The translations under genes were made by a program, and so were the position numbers. This document shows positions 32,880-44,915 of a stretch of 64,000 nucleotides of DNA, one piece after another; positions within the stretch are counted from its first letter, which is position 1; each line of letters starts with the position of its first letter. The DNA lies in assembly GCF_003590095.1 (NCBI RefSeq), contig NC_039479.1:11346001-11410000 (forward strand), in the 5' to 3' direction. Origin of the DNA: Trichoplusia ni. Lineage: Eukaryota; Arthropoda; Insecta; Lepidoptera; Noctuidae. Under the pieces are notes generated by a model that was not told the DNA's origin, searched no databases, and saw nothing but the letters and a program-made list of their open reading frames with translations.

Positions 32880-35550
32880 AATTACAATAAATATACATAT
32901 TGGATTCACAGATGTTTAATATATTTTATTTGTACCCTGATTTGTATTTTCTAAAATTGTAATAAAAGACGAATATTGTTTCACAGGCAGCCCGTAAACA
33001 GATGTCGCAATAATTTGTCTCAAATGAAAACATAGGCTAAAGAAAATTTTATGAAACGTGTTATATTAAGATTTCCCTTTAAATTAAATCTAATATTTTC
33101 TGTCCATATCTGACGGTTTACCGCGTTTCGTCTAAGTAATTTTAATTTGTTAGACGCTTGCTAATTAACGCAAATCAGGTTACCTAAAAAAGCTTGGCAA
33201 TGGGCCGAGGAAACAGAGTAATTGAAATTATTTTAGCAACTCTTCCTTTTCAATTATAATTTAATTAGAAAACTGAGTCAAACAGGCTGAACGAAGGCTT
33301 CTGTAGAGTTTATTACAAAATCATTTTGATTCACACAAGACGCAAGGATTCAATGAACTAGTGTCAATGCCGTTTAAAAAATACTAAAGGTTCTGTAGAA
33401 TTACATTAAAACGAAACAAAATTTTAAAAATGGTCGCCCATCAAATACATGCGCGTAAAAATCATTGCTTAAATTCGATGTCATGGCCATGAGAAATAAT
33501 ACTGCTTGATGACAGACGCAAAAGTGGCCATCAATACATCCGAAGACAATCAACCACTTTGTCACCGCATACACTGATTAGATCTTACTATTAATACCGC
33601 ATCATCGCAAAATTGATAGGATCACATCCACTGGCCCTGTGTTTGACATGGTTCGTTGACACAACGGTGTGTCAACCACAAATACATTAACTAGATATTG
33701 TTATTTAGAAATATGCAATGCATATGGAATATCAATTTTCATATGGAATTTGCATATTACTCTATATATTTCGTGTTTCGTGAATATGGCGATTTATTTC
33801 TACGATAGTGATGATCTCGAAGCAATCATTTCATGTATTTCAAGTTTTTTCAGTAGTTTCATTAAAATATCACGAAATCTATTACTTCCAAACTTGATTT
33901 TACCTGAAAGGGTGGAGTACACATATTTTGCTCCCCATTGAAACACTAGTCTTTGTGCCCGGACAAAAATACCCAATGTTGAGCGCAGAACCCTTTAATA
34001 ATGTCACAATGTCAGAGCCTTTGATAACGCTTTTCAGTTCGACACAAAGCAACCGCAGAATTTACGGGGGTATGAATTTTAAACTACTTTTTTTTTCACT
34101 TGGATTTTGTGTTTACTTTTTTAAATTGTAATTATTTTTTGGTTCAGCTTTGAGATTGGATGTTCATTTTGTCGGGTAGGTCGTTCTGTATAATGGAATT
34201 GGGAGATCTTTAAGTTGACGTGATGATTATGATTTGGGAATCTTATTTGGTTTATTGCACGGGAGATTTGAATTCTATACTTTAATTTTCATCTTTATCA
34301 TTCATCCTCCTTAAGACGAAAAAAACGGAAAAAAATCTATATCTGTGGAATTTAAGGTCCATACTAAAACTGCTAAAAAATTGTATGAATATAGTTTTGT
34401 TGGAATACAATGGTTTATTTCGAACAACAAAGGCAATGTTGCCAATACTGGTTTTCACCGAATCGAGAAAGTAAAACTTCAAATATTTTTGCCTAACATA
34501 AAACCGCAAGATATTACTCGCCCAGTTGTTATTTAGAAAAACCCCATAGACATGAAGAAAGAAAACCACCATTAAATTAATAACGGTATCTAAGAAAATT
34601 GAAATAGTCAGCCTTAACAATTCTGGTATTGTGCCGGAGTCCTTTCTTTGACATTCTTGATTATATTTAAGGAAAACATCTTTGCGAGTCAAACCTCTAC
34701 CAAAATCTCTTAAATCAAAACTCTCACTGTTGTGGGAGAAAGATAGCGCTATACACAATGTAGCGCACTTTCTCTTTCACAACTGCTTTATTCATATTTT
34801 CAGAGGTAGTGGTTGGCTGGTTAGAATTTATTAGAAGCGAGCCAGCCCGCGTTAAGTTTATTAAATGAATCATTTTGAATGCTTCAAATACTTTTGAATA
34901 TTGTTGTCCGATTCTTTGTATTACTCGGATTCGTGACAATCTGAAGTAAAATGTCTTGTGTTTCCTAAATCTGTAATTTATGACAGTCTGTATTTGAAAG
35001 ATGTAAGGTAGATAAGATTGCGTTTATTGTTACAAAACCAGTTTAAATGTACTTTCAATTCAACTTAATTTTTGTAAACTTAATGTAGAAATTTTGTTTT
35101 TTTAAAGAGTTGAATGTTGGACGTCGAAAGATATTCCAATAAACTTATACTTTAAGACACCATTAACATTGTTGCTGTTGTATAATAGAGAGATAAACAT
35201 ATTTTCTTCGTCCAGTGTTACAGGTTAAAGCGACCTAATTACAAATGACCTATAACCTTTATCTGATCTAATTTTGTCACGAAAACGTCGATCATAATTT
35301 TCTGAAGCAATAATTTACTTGGCAATAAAATTGTTTTCGTTCAAAGACAAAAATAGCTACAATGTATTGTAAACATGATCAAGATAACTATGTTTTTAGT
35401 TTTATTACTATATAGATTAATTCATGACCGATGAATATAAATCAACATAGTACTGTAGATACCGCTTTTAAGTAGGTAGGTATATACCTACCTGTTGGGT
35501 CACTATAGTAGAAGGAAATATAGTGGAAGTTGTGAACAAAGAATAACATT
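32880..35550. other. Anonymous AT-rich DNA
   Basis: No supported gene. The longest frame, 158 codons on the minus strand (34,282-34,758), is rich in Phe, Leu and Ile, as AT-rich noncoding DNA gives, and has no domain. A GC-richer segment at 33,930-34,070 resembles a dispersed repeat but is unbounded. Confidence 0.45.
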
Positions 35551-35558
35551 TATATAGA

Positions 35559-35785
35559 CTAGCTGTTGCCCGCGACTTTGTCTGATCTTGAACCGTTTCT
35601 CCATTTTATCTTCGCTCCTATTAGTCACAGCGTGATGTTATATAGCCTATAGCCTTCCTTGATAAATGTTCTATTCAACACAAAAATATGTTTTCAATTC
35701 GAACTACTAGTTCCTGAGATTCGCGTTCAAACAAACAAACAAACTATTCCGCTTTATAATATTAAATAAAAGTAATAAGTATAGA
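35559..35785 (-). mobile_element. Non-autonomous Helitron, copy 1
   Basis: On the minus strand it begins TCTATACTTATTACTTT, passes through TTTGTTTGTTTGAACGCG and ends CAAAGTCGCGGGCAACAGC TAG, with A before and T after, the Helitron A|T insertion rule. A hairpin-forming GAC...GTC sits just inside the 3' end. A short AT insertion has lengthened the 5' end. No Rep/helicase coding is present. Confidence 0.65.
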
Positions 35786-35789
35786 TATA

Positions 35790-36925
35790 AATTGCATCTA
35801 CCTACATTAACATTCAAACACACATCTATCTTACTTCTAAAACACGTACACAGCCAATAAAATGAGAAACGGAACAAAAAAAAACAAACAAAAAAACGGA
35901 ACATCGATATACATACAACTAACTCACCGGATCAGTTTGAAATAAAATTAGTGTTTTTACCCGTCCAAAACCGAAACGAATGCGACCTCAATCGCAATTC
36001 GACGCGTGTAAGGGGTGAGTAAAAACGGCGAACGTCAACATAGGGACAGAGGCACAGTAATTAGATTCCGTCGCGCTATGTTGGAGCGGGTAAAACTGAT
36101 AAAAGTCGCACGTACGAGCGATATATAGGCGTATGTTTAGGCGCATATGAAGCGTGGAACGATGTTGTTAGCGAGTACAATGTTTAATGAATCGCTGATC
36201 GCCTGTAAAATTGAGTTGATGTCGTTGTGTTGTGATCTGACGGAAGTAGTCTGTTGTTCCGGATTTAAAGGGAATTTTCAGCTACGTAGGTACTAATACA
36301 AATTTAAGTGATTTATTTTGAAATAATTTAAGTTTTTTTTTTAAATATGTAGGAATCTTTTCTGCTTTTTGCTACAACACAAAATATTTCAGACTTCATT
36401 TATGATTCATCATGTTCATCAATAGGTGACCCCAACGACGTCCTTTTTGGTGAATCTATGTTATCCAGGGCGCTACCCAATTGAATCCAAAAACAACAAA
36501 CAAATCGGTCCAGCTGTTTAGGAGCTTATGGCGTACATATACCTACGATATTTCTCAAAGAAACCGAATATTTTCGTTATTGACGCCAAAATCAATAACT
36601 AAAAAAAGAACTACCCAAAAATAAGTAGCCAGCTAAACACAACACGTCGAAAAATGTCAAACAACACTTAAACCCCTAGAAAAACATCAAGATGTTACAC
36701 AAGATTAATAAGTAACACCCAATAAGGAAGACCACCGAACAACAACACTTTAGCCAAGCATCCCGGATCTACACACAACTGACGAATCGCCGAACTGACC
36801 TCCTTACAACGGAGTCATTCGCCCGTTGTTTACACGAAAGGAAGGCTGTTATCAGAATAAGTCGGTATAAATCAACTGTAATCTTGTTTGTCAGCGTTGA
36901 TCGAACTGTTTTTGCATGTATATTG
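35790..36925. other. Unique-looking DNA with CpG-rich blocks
   Basis: Blocks at 35,935-36,260 and 36,720-36,900 are richer in G+C and CpG than their surroundings and match no repeat family seen here. The first contains AGGGGTGAGTAA, a splice-donor-like site near 36,014. They could be a promoter or noncoding first exon, or enhancers; nothing is coding by inspection. Confidence 0.35.
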
Positions 36926-36929
36926 TATA

Positions 36930-37239
36930 CTAGCTGCTGCCCGCGACTTTGTCCGCGTGGTTAGAAGATATAAGTTAGGATTTTTTTAATGGAATCCCTC
37001 GAAGATGAATAATTTTTACAGTTTTTTCCACAGTTTCCATTGTATCTTCACTTCTATTAGACGCAACGTGATGGAATATAGCCTAAAACTGGTCTATTAA
37101 ATGACAAGACGTGATGAAGACATGATGAATTAAATGGTCTATTCAACACAGAAAGAATTTTTCAATTTGGACCCAGTAGTTCCTGAGATTAGCGCGTTCA
37201 AACAAACAAACACTCTTCAGCTTTATATGTTAGTATAGA
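36930..37239 (-). mobile_element. Non-autonomous Helitron, copy 2
   Basis: On the minus strand the 5' end is TCTATACTAACATATAAAGC and the 3' end is AAGTCGCGGGCAGCAGCTAG. The flanks are A (5') and T (3') as required. It is the longest copy (310 bp), keeping the full interior with CGCGGACAAAGTCGCG hairpin-like sequence. It lies next to GATATAGATAGG simple sequence on the 5' side. It carries no genes and depends on a Rep/helicase supplied in trans. Confidence 0.75.
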
Positions 37240-37244
37240 TATAG

Positions 37245-37700
37245 ATAGGTATCGTAAAGAAGCCCGTCGACAATTTCGACTCGTTTTGATTTCCGTTGAA
37301 GAGGGAATTTGTTTCCCGTGTTTTGTTGTACACCTGTTGTGTTTATCTTGATAAGGTTTTTAGAATTCGGTTCTATGTTTAAATGTTTTAGCTTTTTTGA
37401 TGGACGTAAATGCTTTACGGTTTGTTTTGGATAGCTGAAAAGGTTTATGTGACTTGCAAGAAGTTGTGAAAGGAGTTCAGTACAAGGAAAGTTGAAGTCT
37501 GAGTTCAAATATTTTTTAATCAACAATAGTCTTCTGCATAAATTATCCAGGCCGCTTAAAACTTTAGAGGCATGTAGTAAAACAATGCTTGATAGTTTAG
37601 TTCTACTACCTCAAAAATAAGCCGATTATTTTATACGATACTAGTTCAGGCTTATTTTAAGCCTTTTTAATCACATTAATTTAAAAAATGACTATTTGCC
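37245..37700. other. Anonymous DNA between Helitron and 5S SINE
   Basis: A 98-codon minus-strand frame (37,230-37,526) partly overlaps the Helitron and has no recognisable domain. Nothing else is seen. Confidence 0.5.
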
Positions 37701-37704
37701 TGTT

Positions 37705-37722
37705 AATTAAATCTAAACCGAG
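37705..37722 (+). repeat. Target-site duplication, left, of the 5S SINE
   Basis: AATTAAATCTAAACCGAG, repeated on the right with A to G at position 11. Confidence 0.88.
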
Positions 37723-38084
37723 AGGAGCTCGTGGCTAAGCTATAACCGCATAAGTGATTCGATCACAGGTTAAGCTATGCTTGACGCGGTTGGTCTGTAG
37801 ATGGGTGACCATCTTTGTCATAACGAGTTCCTCCGTGTTTCGGAAGGCACGTAAAATTGTGGGTCCCGGCTGTTATTCCTACATCTTTGACAGTCGTTAC
37901 AGGTAGTCAGAAGCTTGAAAAAGTCTGACAGCCAGTCTAACCAAGGGGTATCCGTGTCGCCCAGGTAACTGGGTTGAGGAGGTCAGATAGGCAGTCGCTC
38001 CTTGTAAAACACTGGTACTTAGCTGAAACCGGTTGGACTGGTAGCCGACCCCAACATAGTTGGGAAAAGGCTAGGCCAATGATG
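37723..38084 (+). mobile_element. 5S rRNA-derived SINE (SINE3-type), full length
   Basis: The first ~100 bp align with the 3' half of insect 5S rRNA: GATCACAGGTTAAGC (37,761-37,775), GACGCGGTTGG (37,83-ff) and TAGATGGGTGACC (37,798-37,810) match the A box, intermediate element and C box of the type 1 Pol III promoter. The 5' half of the 5S gene is diverged. A LINE-like body follows (GGAAGGCACGTAAAATTGTG, GGTAACTGGGTTGAGGAGG, GACCCCAACATAGTTGGGAA) and a short CAATGATG tail. Flanks 37,705-37,722 and 38,085-38,102 are an 18-bp target-site duplication with one mismatch. It is not a functional 5S gene because the RNA could not fold as one. Confidence 0.85.
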
Positions 38085-38102
38085 AATTAAATCTGAACCG
38101 AG
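38085..38102 (+). repeat. Target-site duplication, right, of the 5S SINE
   Basis: AATTAAATCTGAACCGAG, 17 of 18 bases identical to the left copy. Confidence 0.88.
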
Positions 38103-38104
38103 CG

Positions 38105-38930
38105 AATGCGAGTCAGACTCTATGAGAGTAATTTTGAAAAAAAAAATTGTCACTATCGCTTGGGTAGGTAACCTAGATATTTTCTTATTCAATTAGCAAA
38201 TGTGAAAATCTTAAATATTACGGTTCTTAGTAAGGTAAGGTTGTAAGGTAAGGTTGATAACAAATGGACAGAAAACAGGGCCATAGTAATAGGGTTTAAC
38301 TATCAGATATCATCACCTACTTCTGAAACAAGCAAATCTATTACGTTATTATTCTATCTCGTAACAATACCAATACCTTTGAATCAACAAAACAGCATAA
38401 AACAGAAATCCACTTATTTTATTACCACTAATTGCCCAGTTCTTTCTCAAAACAATGATTCGCCAAGTGACTTTCTTAAACGCCTATACATTTTCTTTCT
38501 TGACAATATAAATTAGTTTTGTGTGGCTGAGCAGATTTATAATTGTCCCGAAAATTATTCATCCTCTTTTCCTTAATGCATTGTGGGATGGTGAATAATT
38601 AGCGGACCACTTTTTCCACTTTTAATTGCTCACGCGAAATTACCTGACGCTCTTACTAATTGGGATTTACGACTGTCGTAGTATTCAGATTTTTTGTTCT
38701 TAGTGTCGATTAAATTTAAAACTTTAAGGAGGTAAATGTTTTATCTTTAAAGCCGTAAAATGAAAAACTACATTGATTAAATTTCGATTTTTTTTTCGAT
38801 TCACGAATCCGCAAAAGTTGGCTTATTACGCCCAAGCGCAGATGGTGAGACAAACTCGATTGCAAATGTTCGTATTTGGATAAATAAAAGATAATTACAT
38901 GAGAGACTGGGCTCCCCTTGCCCTAGATAA
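38105..38930. other. Anonymous AT-rich DNA
   Basis: A small tandem duplication (TTGTAAGGTAAGG-type) sits at 38,232-38,257. No gene is seen. Confidence 0.5.
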
Positions 38931-38934
38931 GGTG

Positions 38935-39118
38935 TTTTTTTGGTTTTATTTTAAGGAATAAATTCCTACATTGCGGAAAGTGTATCAAATATTCAAGTAA
39001 CATGCTCCAAGACAACCACACTTAGAACTTCTTGTGTTATGCAGGAATCGAAGTCGCGACGCCCAGCACCCAGTGAATCTAGCGTTGTTACCTTTACCAG
39101 TCGGCCAAACGTGTAGTG
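38935..39118 (-). mobile_element. tRNA-derived SINE family B, minus-strand copy
   Basis: In minus orientation the head GGCCGACTGGTAAAGGTAAC and a B-box-like CTTCGATTCC are followed by the body (TGTCTTGGAGCATGTTACTT, GAATATTTG) and an AAATAAAAC end. The head suits a tRNA-like Pol III promoter, though both boxes carry changes. Confidence 0.6.
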
Positions 39119-39124
39119 ATAACT

Positions 39125-42100
39125 GGTTTCAAAAGAATCAAGGTAATATAAAAATGACAATATTATATTGACTACGAGATTTTGATATACATTTAAACAG
39201 CTAAGTACTATAAACAAAGAAATAAATAAACAAATTCTCTTATTATAATATTTACAACAAACAATAAAATACTCGGATGACATCAAAAGTGCCTCTAACT
39301 TTAATAACAAAGATAACAACTAAATATATTGCAACGTAATCAGTATAATTCATTCGCAAAATCAACAGTAAGCACGATCTTTTCTCCTAAACTTTGCCGT
39401 CTTAGAAATTCCCCCTACCAAGGTATAAATTAGATTCTTTATCAGTTTGCGGGAAAGTTTACTATCTGAAGGTTTGTTTTACTGCGGAGGCGACTACGTA
39501 AATTGAAAAATAAGAGTTGCAAGCTCTCTAAATAACAAATAAGTGGAAAGTACAACCCTGGTCTATTTAAGTCTTAAACGAAAAAGAACTTACAGACAAC
39601 ATGGAGGAATTATACAAAGAGTCGTTGAATACTTGATATGTGAGCCATGTTTTGTTATGACATCTAGGTATTTAATGCCCCATGGGGTAAGGAACTTCCC
39701 CATTTGACTCCAGACGATTCTATACTAAACCACCTCACATCAATCTCTTTAAAAGAGGTCAATTAAATTGTATGATCATCATTAATTTAAAGCTTCGCTT
39801 TCTTTGATATACTACTCGTCCATGTGTCTATAACATCATTCGATTTCTATACGCTGTTCGTCAAAGTTTCGTGTCTTTTATTTGTATAATATAACACTAC
39901 AACGCAGTCGCTTCCTTCCTCCCCTAACATAACACAATCTTAAATTTACATCGTTTCATTTCTAACTATAACATAAAGAACGTTCCAATCGAATGATTAA
40001 TTTATCGATAAAACAATGGGACATTTGAAAGGTGAATGACAGGGTAAATTGTCAGTGGATTATTTTCAGTCAATTTTTCCTCGTCTCCGCCTTATTAGGG
40101 GCTGTAGGCAGTGTCGCGAATGACAAGACATGACCCACTTCTTGTATCTAACGAAGAAAATCGACAGATGAATATCTGATCTCTTGATCTGTCCTTTGGC
40201 CTCTTGAAATAGCTAGAGTAAATGTAAAGCTTTCGTACTTGTTTGAAAAGATGTATTTTGTTATTGTTTTTATCTTTTTGGTGGGCAGTGTGAATGTGAG
40301 ATTGCGATTATATACGATGTTGTTAAGGATACAAGATAGATAGAGTTTGAAGAAGGAGGAAATGAGACGATATCATATGCAATGTAGGATGCCGGCAAGA
40401 GTTCACAACGGCTAACTTAAGAAAGAAAGAAAGAGCTAAACTTAATATAACAATACCGCACTTTTGACAAAGAATTCAGCTATTTCGCTTTCAATTTTAG
40501 TGTAGAATACAGATGTCGAACGTCAAATGAAATGATGTTATGATTTGTTGCAAAAAGCTGACTTTAGAGATCAAAATGGACCGGTCGGACAGCGATAGGC
40601 TTAGCTAAAATGTTTTAGTGAATAAAAATAGAACATGATTTCAGTGTATTCTTCCAATCAATTATTAGCATTTGTTTTTCTGTATGGTTATTTTTATGTC
40701 ACACGCTGTTAAAAATAAAATAGAAAAAGTAAAAACTGGCTATTTTCTGGGTTTCAAATTGTGTTTTCTTGGAATATGAAATATTCAAACAGAATTCAAA
40801 TACAATTGCCGTTTGTTTTCGAATTGCTTCAAATCCTTGATTTTTATAAATCCTAACGTGGGAATGGGTGAGAGTGATTATGCCTGACGGTTCTGTGAAA
40901 GATTTATTATGCACAAATTTTGAAGAGTTGGAATTCAAAAAATGACAAGTGTGGCCAATGGGATTTCTTTATGCTAGATAACACTATCAAACGTTAAAGA
41001 AATACATCGTACCCATAGACAGAAAGCGTGGTTATAAACAGCTAATCCTTCTGTATACGGGTAGAAGTAATTGCCCACAAGTGGGGCTTTACAGGCTGGT
41101 ATTACCAAAACTTTATTCAAAATATTTTGAGGAAGTCTTTATAAGTAATAACAGGCAACTAACTACACCAAAAATAATTGGAGCTTAAAACCCAACGCCA
41201 TTTTCTTTAGTAAACAAGGAACCGGTAGTCATAGTCACAATATTATCTTTTACGTGGCATTTTGTTACAAACTGAAATTTTCCTTCATTCAATTTAACAT
41301 CTAGATCAGATTTCACAAACACGAGTCTTTCTCATCTTAATTAAATCCCATCAAATCTTCGTCTCGGCCTTTCTTGCCTGAACACAATTCTTGTAACAAC
41401 TTGGGTTTAACAATGGAAAGGTCCTTTTTTAGATTGACAACTTTTAAGCTAAGTTTCGTAATTAATACTGTGTTGTTAATCACATTTGTAGGCGACAATA
41501 AAGGCGAAAGTTTGCGTGTTTATAAATATTCATTTAATATCGTCCGCTCATGATTAAGACCTCTTTTTGGATACTCATCTCGTCGGGCGAATTGCAACCA
41601 ACCATTATTAAATAAATGATTATGGATCCGCCTAACAAACGTTGTGAATTCGTTGAAACTCGTAAATCGTTGTACCTAGACGATTAAAATTGGTTACAGC
41701 AGCACTTAGTATGGTCACAAATTATATAGGTGAAATTTTTTTTTGCTCATTTATCTAAGAACTCTGTGTCTTGAGTCCCTCTCGCATTTCACTAATTTTA
41801 TTGGAAATTACAGTAGAGATATTTATGTTACTAACTTCTTGGAAAACACCGTAAGCTACTACTTCCTCGTCTTTTATATATATTTTTTAATTTGTATACC
41901 ATATTTATAGTGCTGCACTATAGTGTGCTGTTAGCAGACCCACGTTTGTTTGACAATACGTTATTCATTCTATTATCAGTATTCATTATATTAGCAGTAT
42001 TCATTCAACACGGTGATAATGACACGAACTTAGTCTACTTTCTTATGCTGCAATGTCCTATAGCTTCTCCAGGAGTTGTAAACACTTGTAGAGATGTATA

Positions 42101-42235
42101 ACGTGAGATAGAGGCATGTAGACCGCGAAACGATACGTATTGATTTCTCACATTGAATAGCATGGCCATAGGTATTGGTATCCTATTCATAAAATGTATA
42201 GCCGTATTGAGAATACCAGCCAGCGATGTCAAAGC
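39125..42235. other. Anonymous AT-rich DNA
   Basis: No supported gene. An AAGA microsatellite lies near 40,420-40,437. Short frames near 40.7 and 41.9 kb have no domains. Confidence 0.5.
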
Positions 42236-42244
42236 CTAAATTTT

Positions 42245-42330
42245 AGTTTAAATAAAACTCATCATCAACCCTCTGGTGGGCCTCATTGGCCTCTCCCATT
42301 AGCCTCTCTCTATCTCAACAAGTCTTTCTC
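42245..42330 (-). repeat. Probable LINE 3'-end fragment
   Basis: CATCATCAACCCTCTGGTGG and CCTCATTGGCCTCTCCC resemble the reversed end of a lepidopteran LINE with a GATGATGA tail. Only this short piece is recognisable. Confidence 0.3.
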
Positions 42331-42334
42331 ATAA

Positions 42335-44245
42335 TCATTCATTAAATCTTGTATAGATCGATTAACACAGTAATCAATTTATTTCAATCCTATGTATGTA
42401 TGTCTTCCTAATCTTATAATATTCGCAACTAATAAACATATTCTTACTGCTCAATTTATAATGCCGGCCAATTTAAAACGACACAGTTTTATTTTAATAA
42501 ATATAGGTGTGAAAAACATTATACACCTTGAGCCAATAGATATACATAAAAGGACCACAATTTATTTTACCACATTGAATCTCCCAGTTCTTGAATGCCA
42601 GAACAAATATTTTGCACTTAACCATACGGAATTGTGGAGGATGCACAAAGGCGACTTTCGTTTGTTCTCTATAAAGGTTTTGTATGTGTGTGTGTCTGTT
42701 TGTGCAACGGTATTGAATGTGACAATGATGTTTATTGGACGCGTTCCCGCTCGCTTTGTATAAAGTATTCTTTTTTTGTGTAAAGATTGTATTGGAATTG
42801 TTTAGGTTAAACTGCAGTTGTAGTTTAACAATGTAAATTTGGGGCTGTGCTTGACATTTTTGGTACAAATAAACTAACACGACTCAAAAAGTCGTTTCTT
42901 CAATCAATAATCAAATAAAAATTTTAAATAAAAGAACAAAATATAGTTTTTAATGATAGAGCTACGTTTATGAGGGCTATTGAAACGGGGAAACATTAGA
43001 CAAAGGATAAAGTAACGCCGCGCTATAAAGAAAACTTAGGACAAACGCAATCCAATTTCATTGTTTGTGTATTTACAAACAACTGTATCTACTTTGTAGA
43101 AGTTTAACAAAGGAGATGAGGTGACGGGCACTCAGGTGTAGTTCAAGCAGCCTTGTCCGTGGAAGATTGGAGAAAGGACTTGGTTTGTTGAAGGTGATAA
43201 GCAACTTAAATTTACAAATCCAGAAAACTTAATTTTATCTATAGACATTCATAATATTTTGTGAAATAATCACGTAATATTGTATTATTTATAGCGTTCA
43301 TTTATTATTTAACAATGTCTTAAAAAAATATTCGGAGATAGCATGTGTGCTAGACGTCTTTTTCGAAATCCAGTGAGGATAACACTACACTTCGAATATC
43401 AGTAATATACTCGTATAGGTGAAAAATAAAATCAATTAAATATTTTAGCTGCATAACATTTTTTCTTACTTTCGAATTAAAGATGATTTTATTTCGTAAA
43501 TCGGCCCAGATGATTTCAAGTGTAACTGCAAAACATATTAATTAAGGAGAAAGAAAGGATCTGTCAGCTCTTTTACTTTTTCGGTGTTGATGTAAATTCT
43601 GCCTTAGCTACACCAACTGTTTAATCATCGTCAATCGTCAGGTAAATTGTACCCGGCGGTGAAAAACAACGAGATTTGTCGTTCCGTCTCGAATAACTGT
43701 TTGTGTAATTAATTCTAAAGTGAGCCACTAATTGTTCATAGATTAGCAACGGAATCAGAGAGCCAATTAACGAAAGTAGGTATTACATTTCGTTCGCTTT
43801 ATTTCCTTAACTTACCAGTGAATTTTGTGCGCTTGGGTGTATATTGAAGCAATTCCCAAGGTAAATGTAGTATACCTGCTACTTCAGAAAACCAGCTATT
43901 ATTATAGTTGAGGAAGCGTGAAACACCCTGAGCAATATGACTTCAAGACATGGCTCTAGGATTCCTGAATTTTTAATTGTAAAACTAGTATTGTTAAATA
44001 TGAACAAACATCAAATATGAACAAAATCGTTTTACGATATGGTAAAAATACTTAAAATTGTAACTTTAATAAGGGCGGGAGGTTTAAATGTGCGCTTGTA
44101 TAATGCCAGCGCATACGAGCGCCAGGAACATGTTTTCACTTAGTTTTATCCTAACGCAAGTAGCGTGGAACAGAACAAAGGAACAATGAATATATTCGTG
44201 TCTAGGATGCTCTGGCCACCCACACGCCGTCTATAAGTATTTCTA
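42335..44245. other. Anonymous DNA left of LINE-2
   Basis: Overlapping frames of 123-128 codons on both strands near 42.4-42.9 kb are mirror images in the same DNA and show no domain. Nothing else is supportable. Confidence 0.5.
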
Positions 44246-44739
44246 ATAGTAAGTAAATCTTTATTGCATACCATAATGTTACATAGGTGGTAAATTATAA
44301 CTAGGTTCACAGCTCATTATGGACCCTGTCGGGCACAGCAAAAGTAGGAGAGAGGAGGATAATGCTATTTATTAAGTAAATTTATGACATATGTATTATG
44401 ATATATTTTAATGTTGTGAATTGCGTATTTGTATATAATTTCCTTTAATTAATGGTTATATTAGTTTTATCTATCCTAATTTATTTTGTACTATGTTTTT
44501 TTTTTTTTAACAATCTATGAGTAATTCAATTTTATTGTACTATTTTAAATTATAACGTTTATCTTTTACATAATATTCTTAAGCATATTTATTTGGTACA
44601 TCTTTCTTACTATTTAGTTAAGTTCTTACTATTAATAAACTTAAGTTTTTGTATAATTAATATTAGTTATTAAAAATGAATTTCTTCGGTTGACCTAATG
44701 CTATTATTCCGACTGCAACCTATACATATATATACATTA

Positions 44740-44855
44740 CACATAATGCACGTACACACACATACACTTACATACATTTACACGTATTATATATATATAT
44801 ATATACATATATGCATATATATGTTTATACACACATACACATACACACACCTACC
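44740..44855. repeat. CA/TA microsatellite in LINE-2 3' UTR
   Basis: ACACAC and ATATAT runs with TACA interruptions lie between the ORF2 stop and the polyadenylation signal, again inside the element. Confidence 0.85.
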
Positions 44856-44915
44856 GTGATCAGAATTATATCAGGCAATTAGAATAATTATTTATATATT
44901 AGATATACATATAAA

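Noticed and set aside
32716..32954. Cys/Val and Thr/His repeat frames
   Set aside because: Translations of the GT/CA microsatellite.
34282..34758. 158-codon open frame on the minus strand
   Set aside because: Rich in Phe, Leu, Ile and Asn as expected from AT-rich DNA, no domain, no purine-first bias, and an overlapping frame on the other strand.
37723..37820. Functional 5S rRNA gene
   Set aside because: Only the promoter half is similar to 5S; the 5' half is diverged and the segment is fused to a LINE-like body with target duplications.
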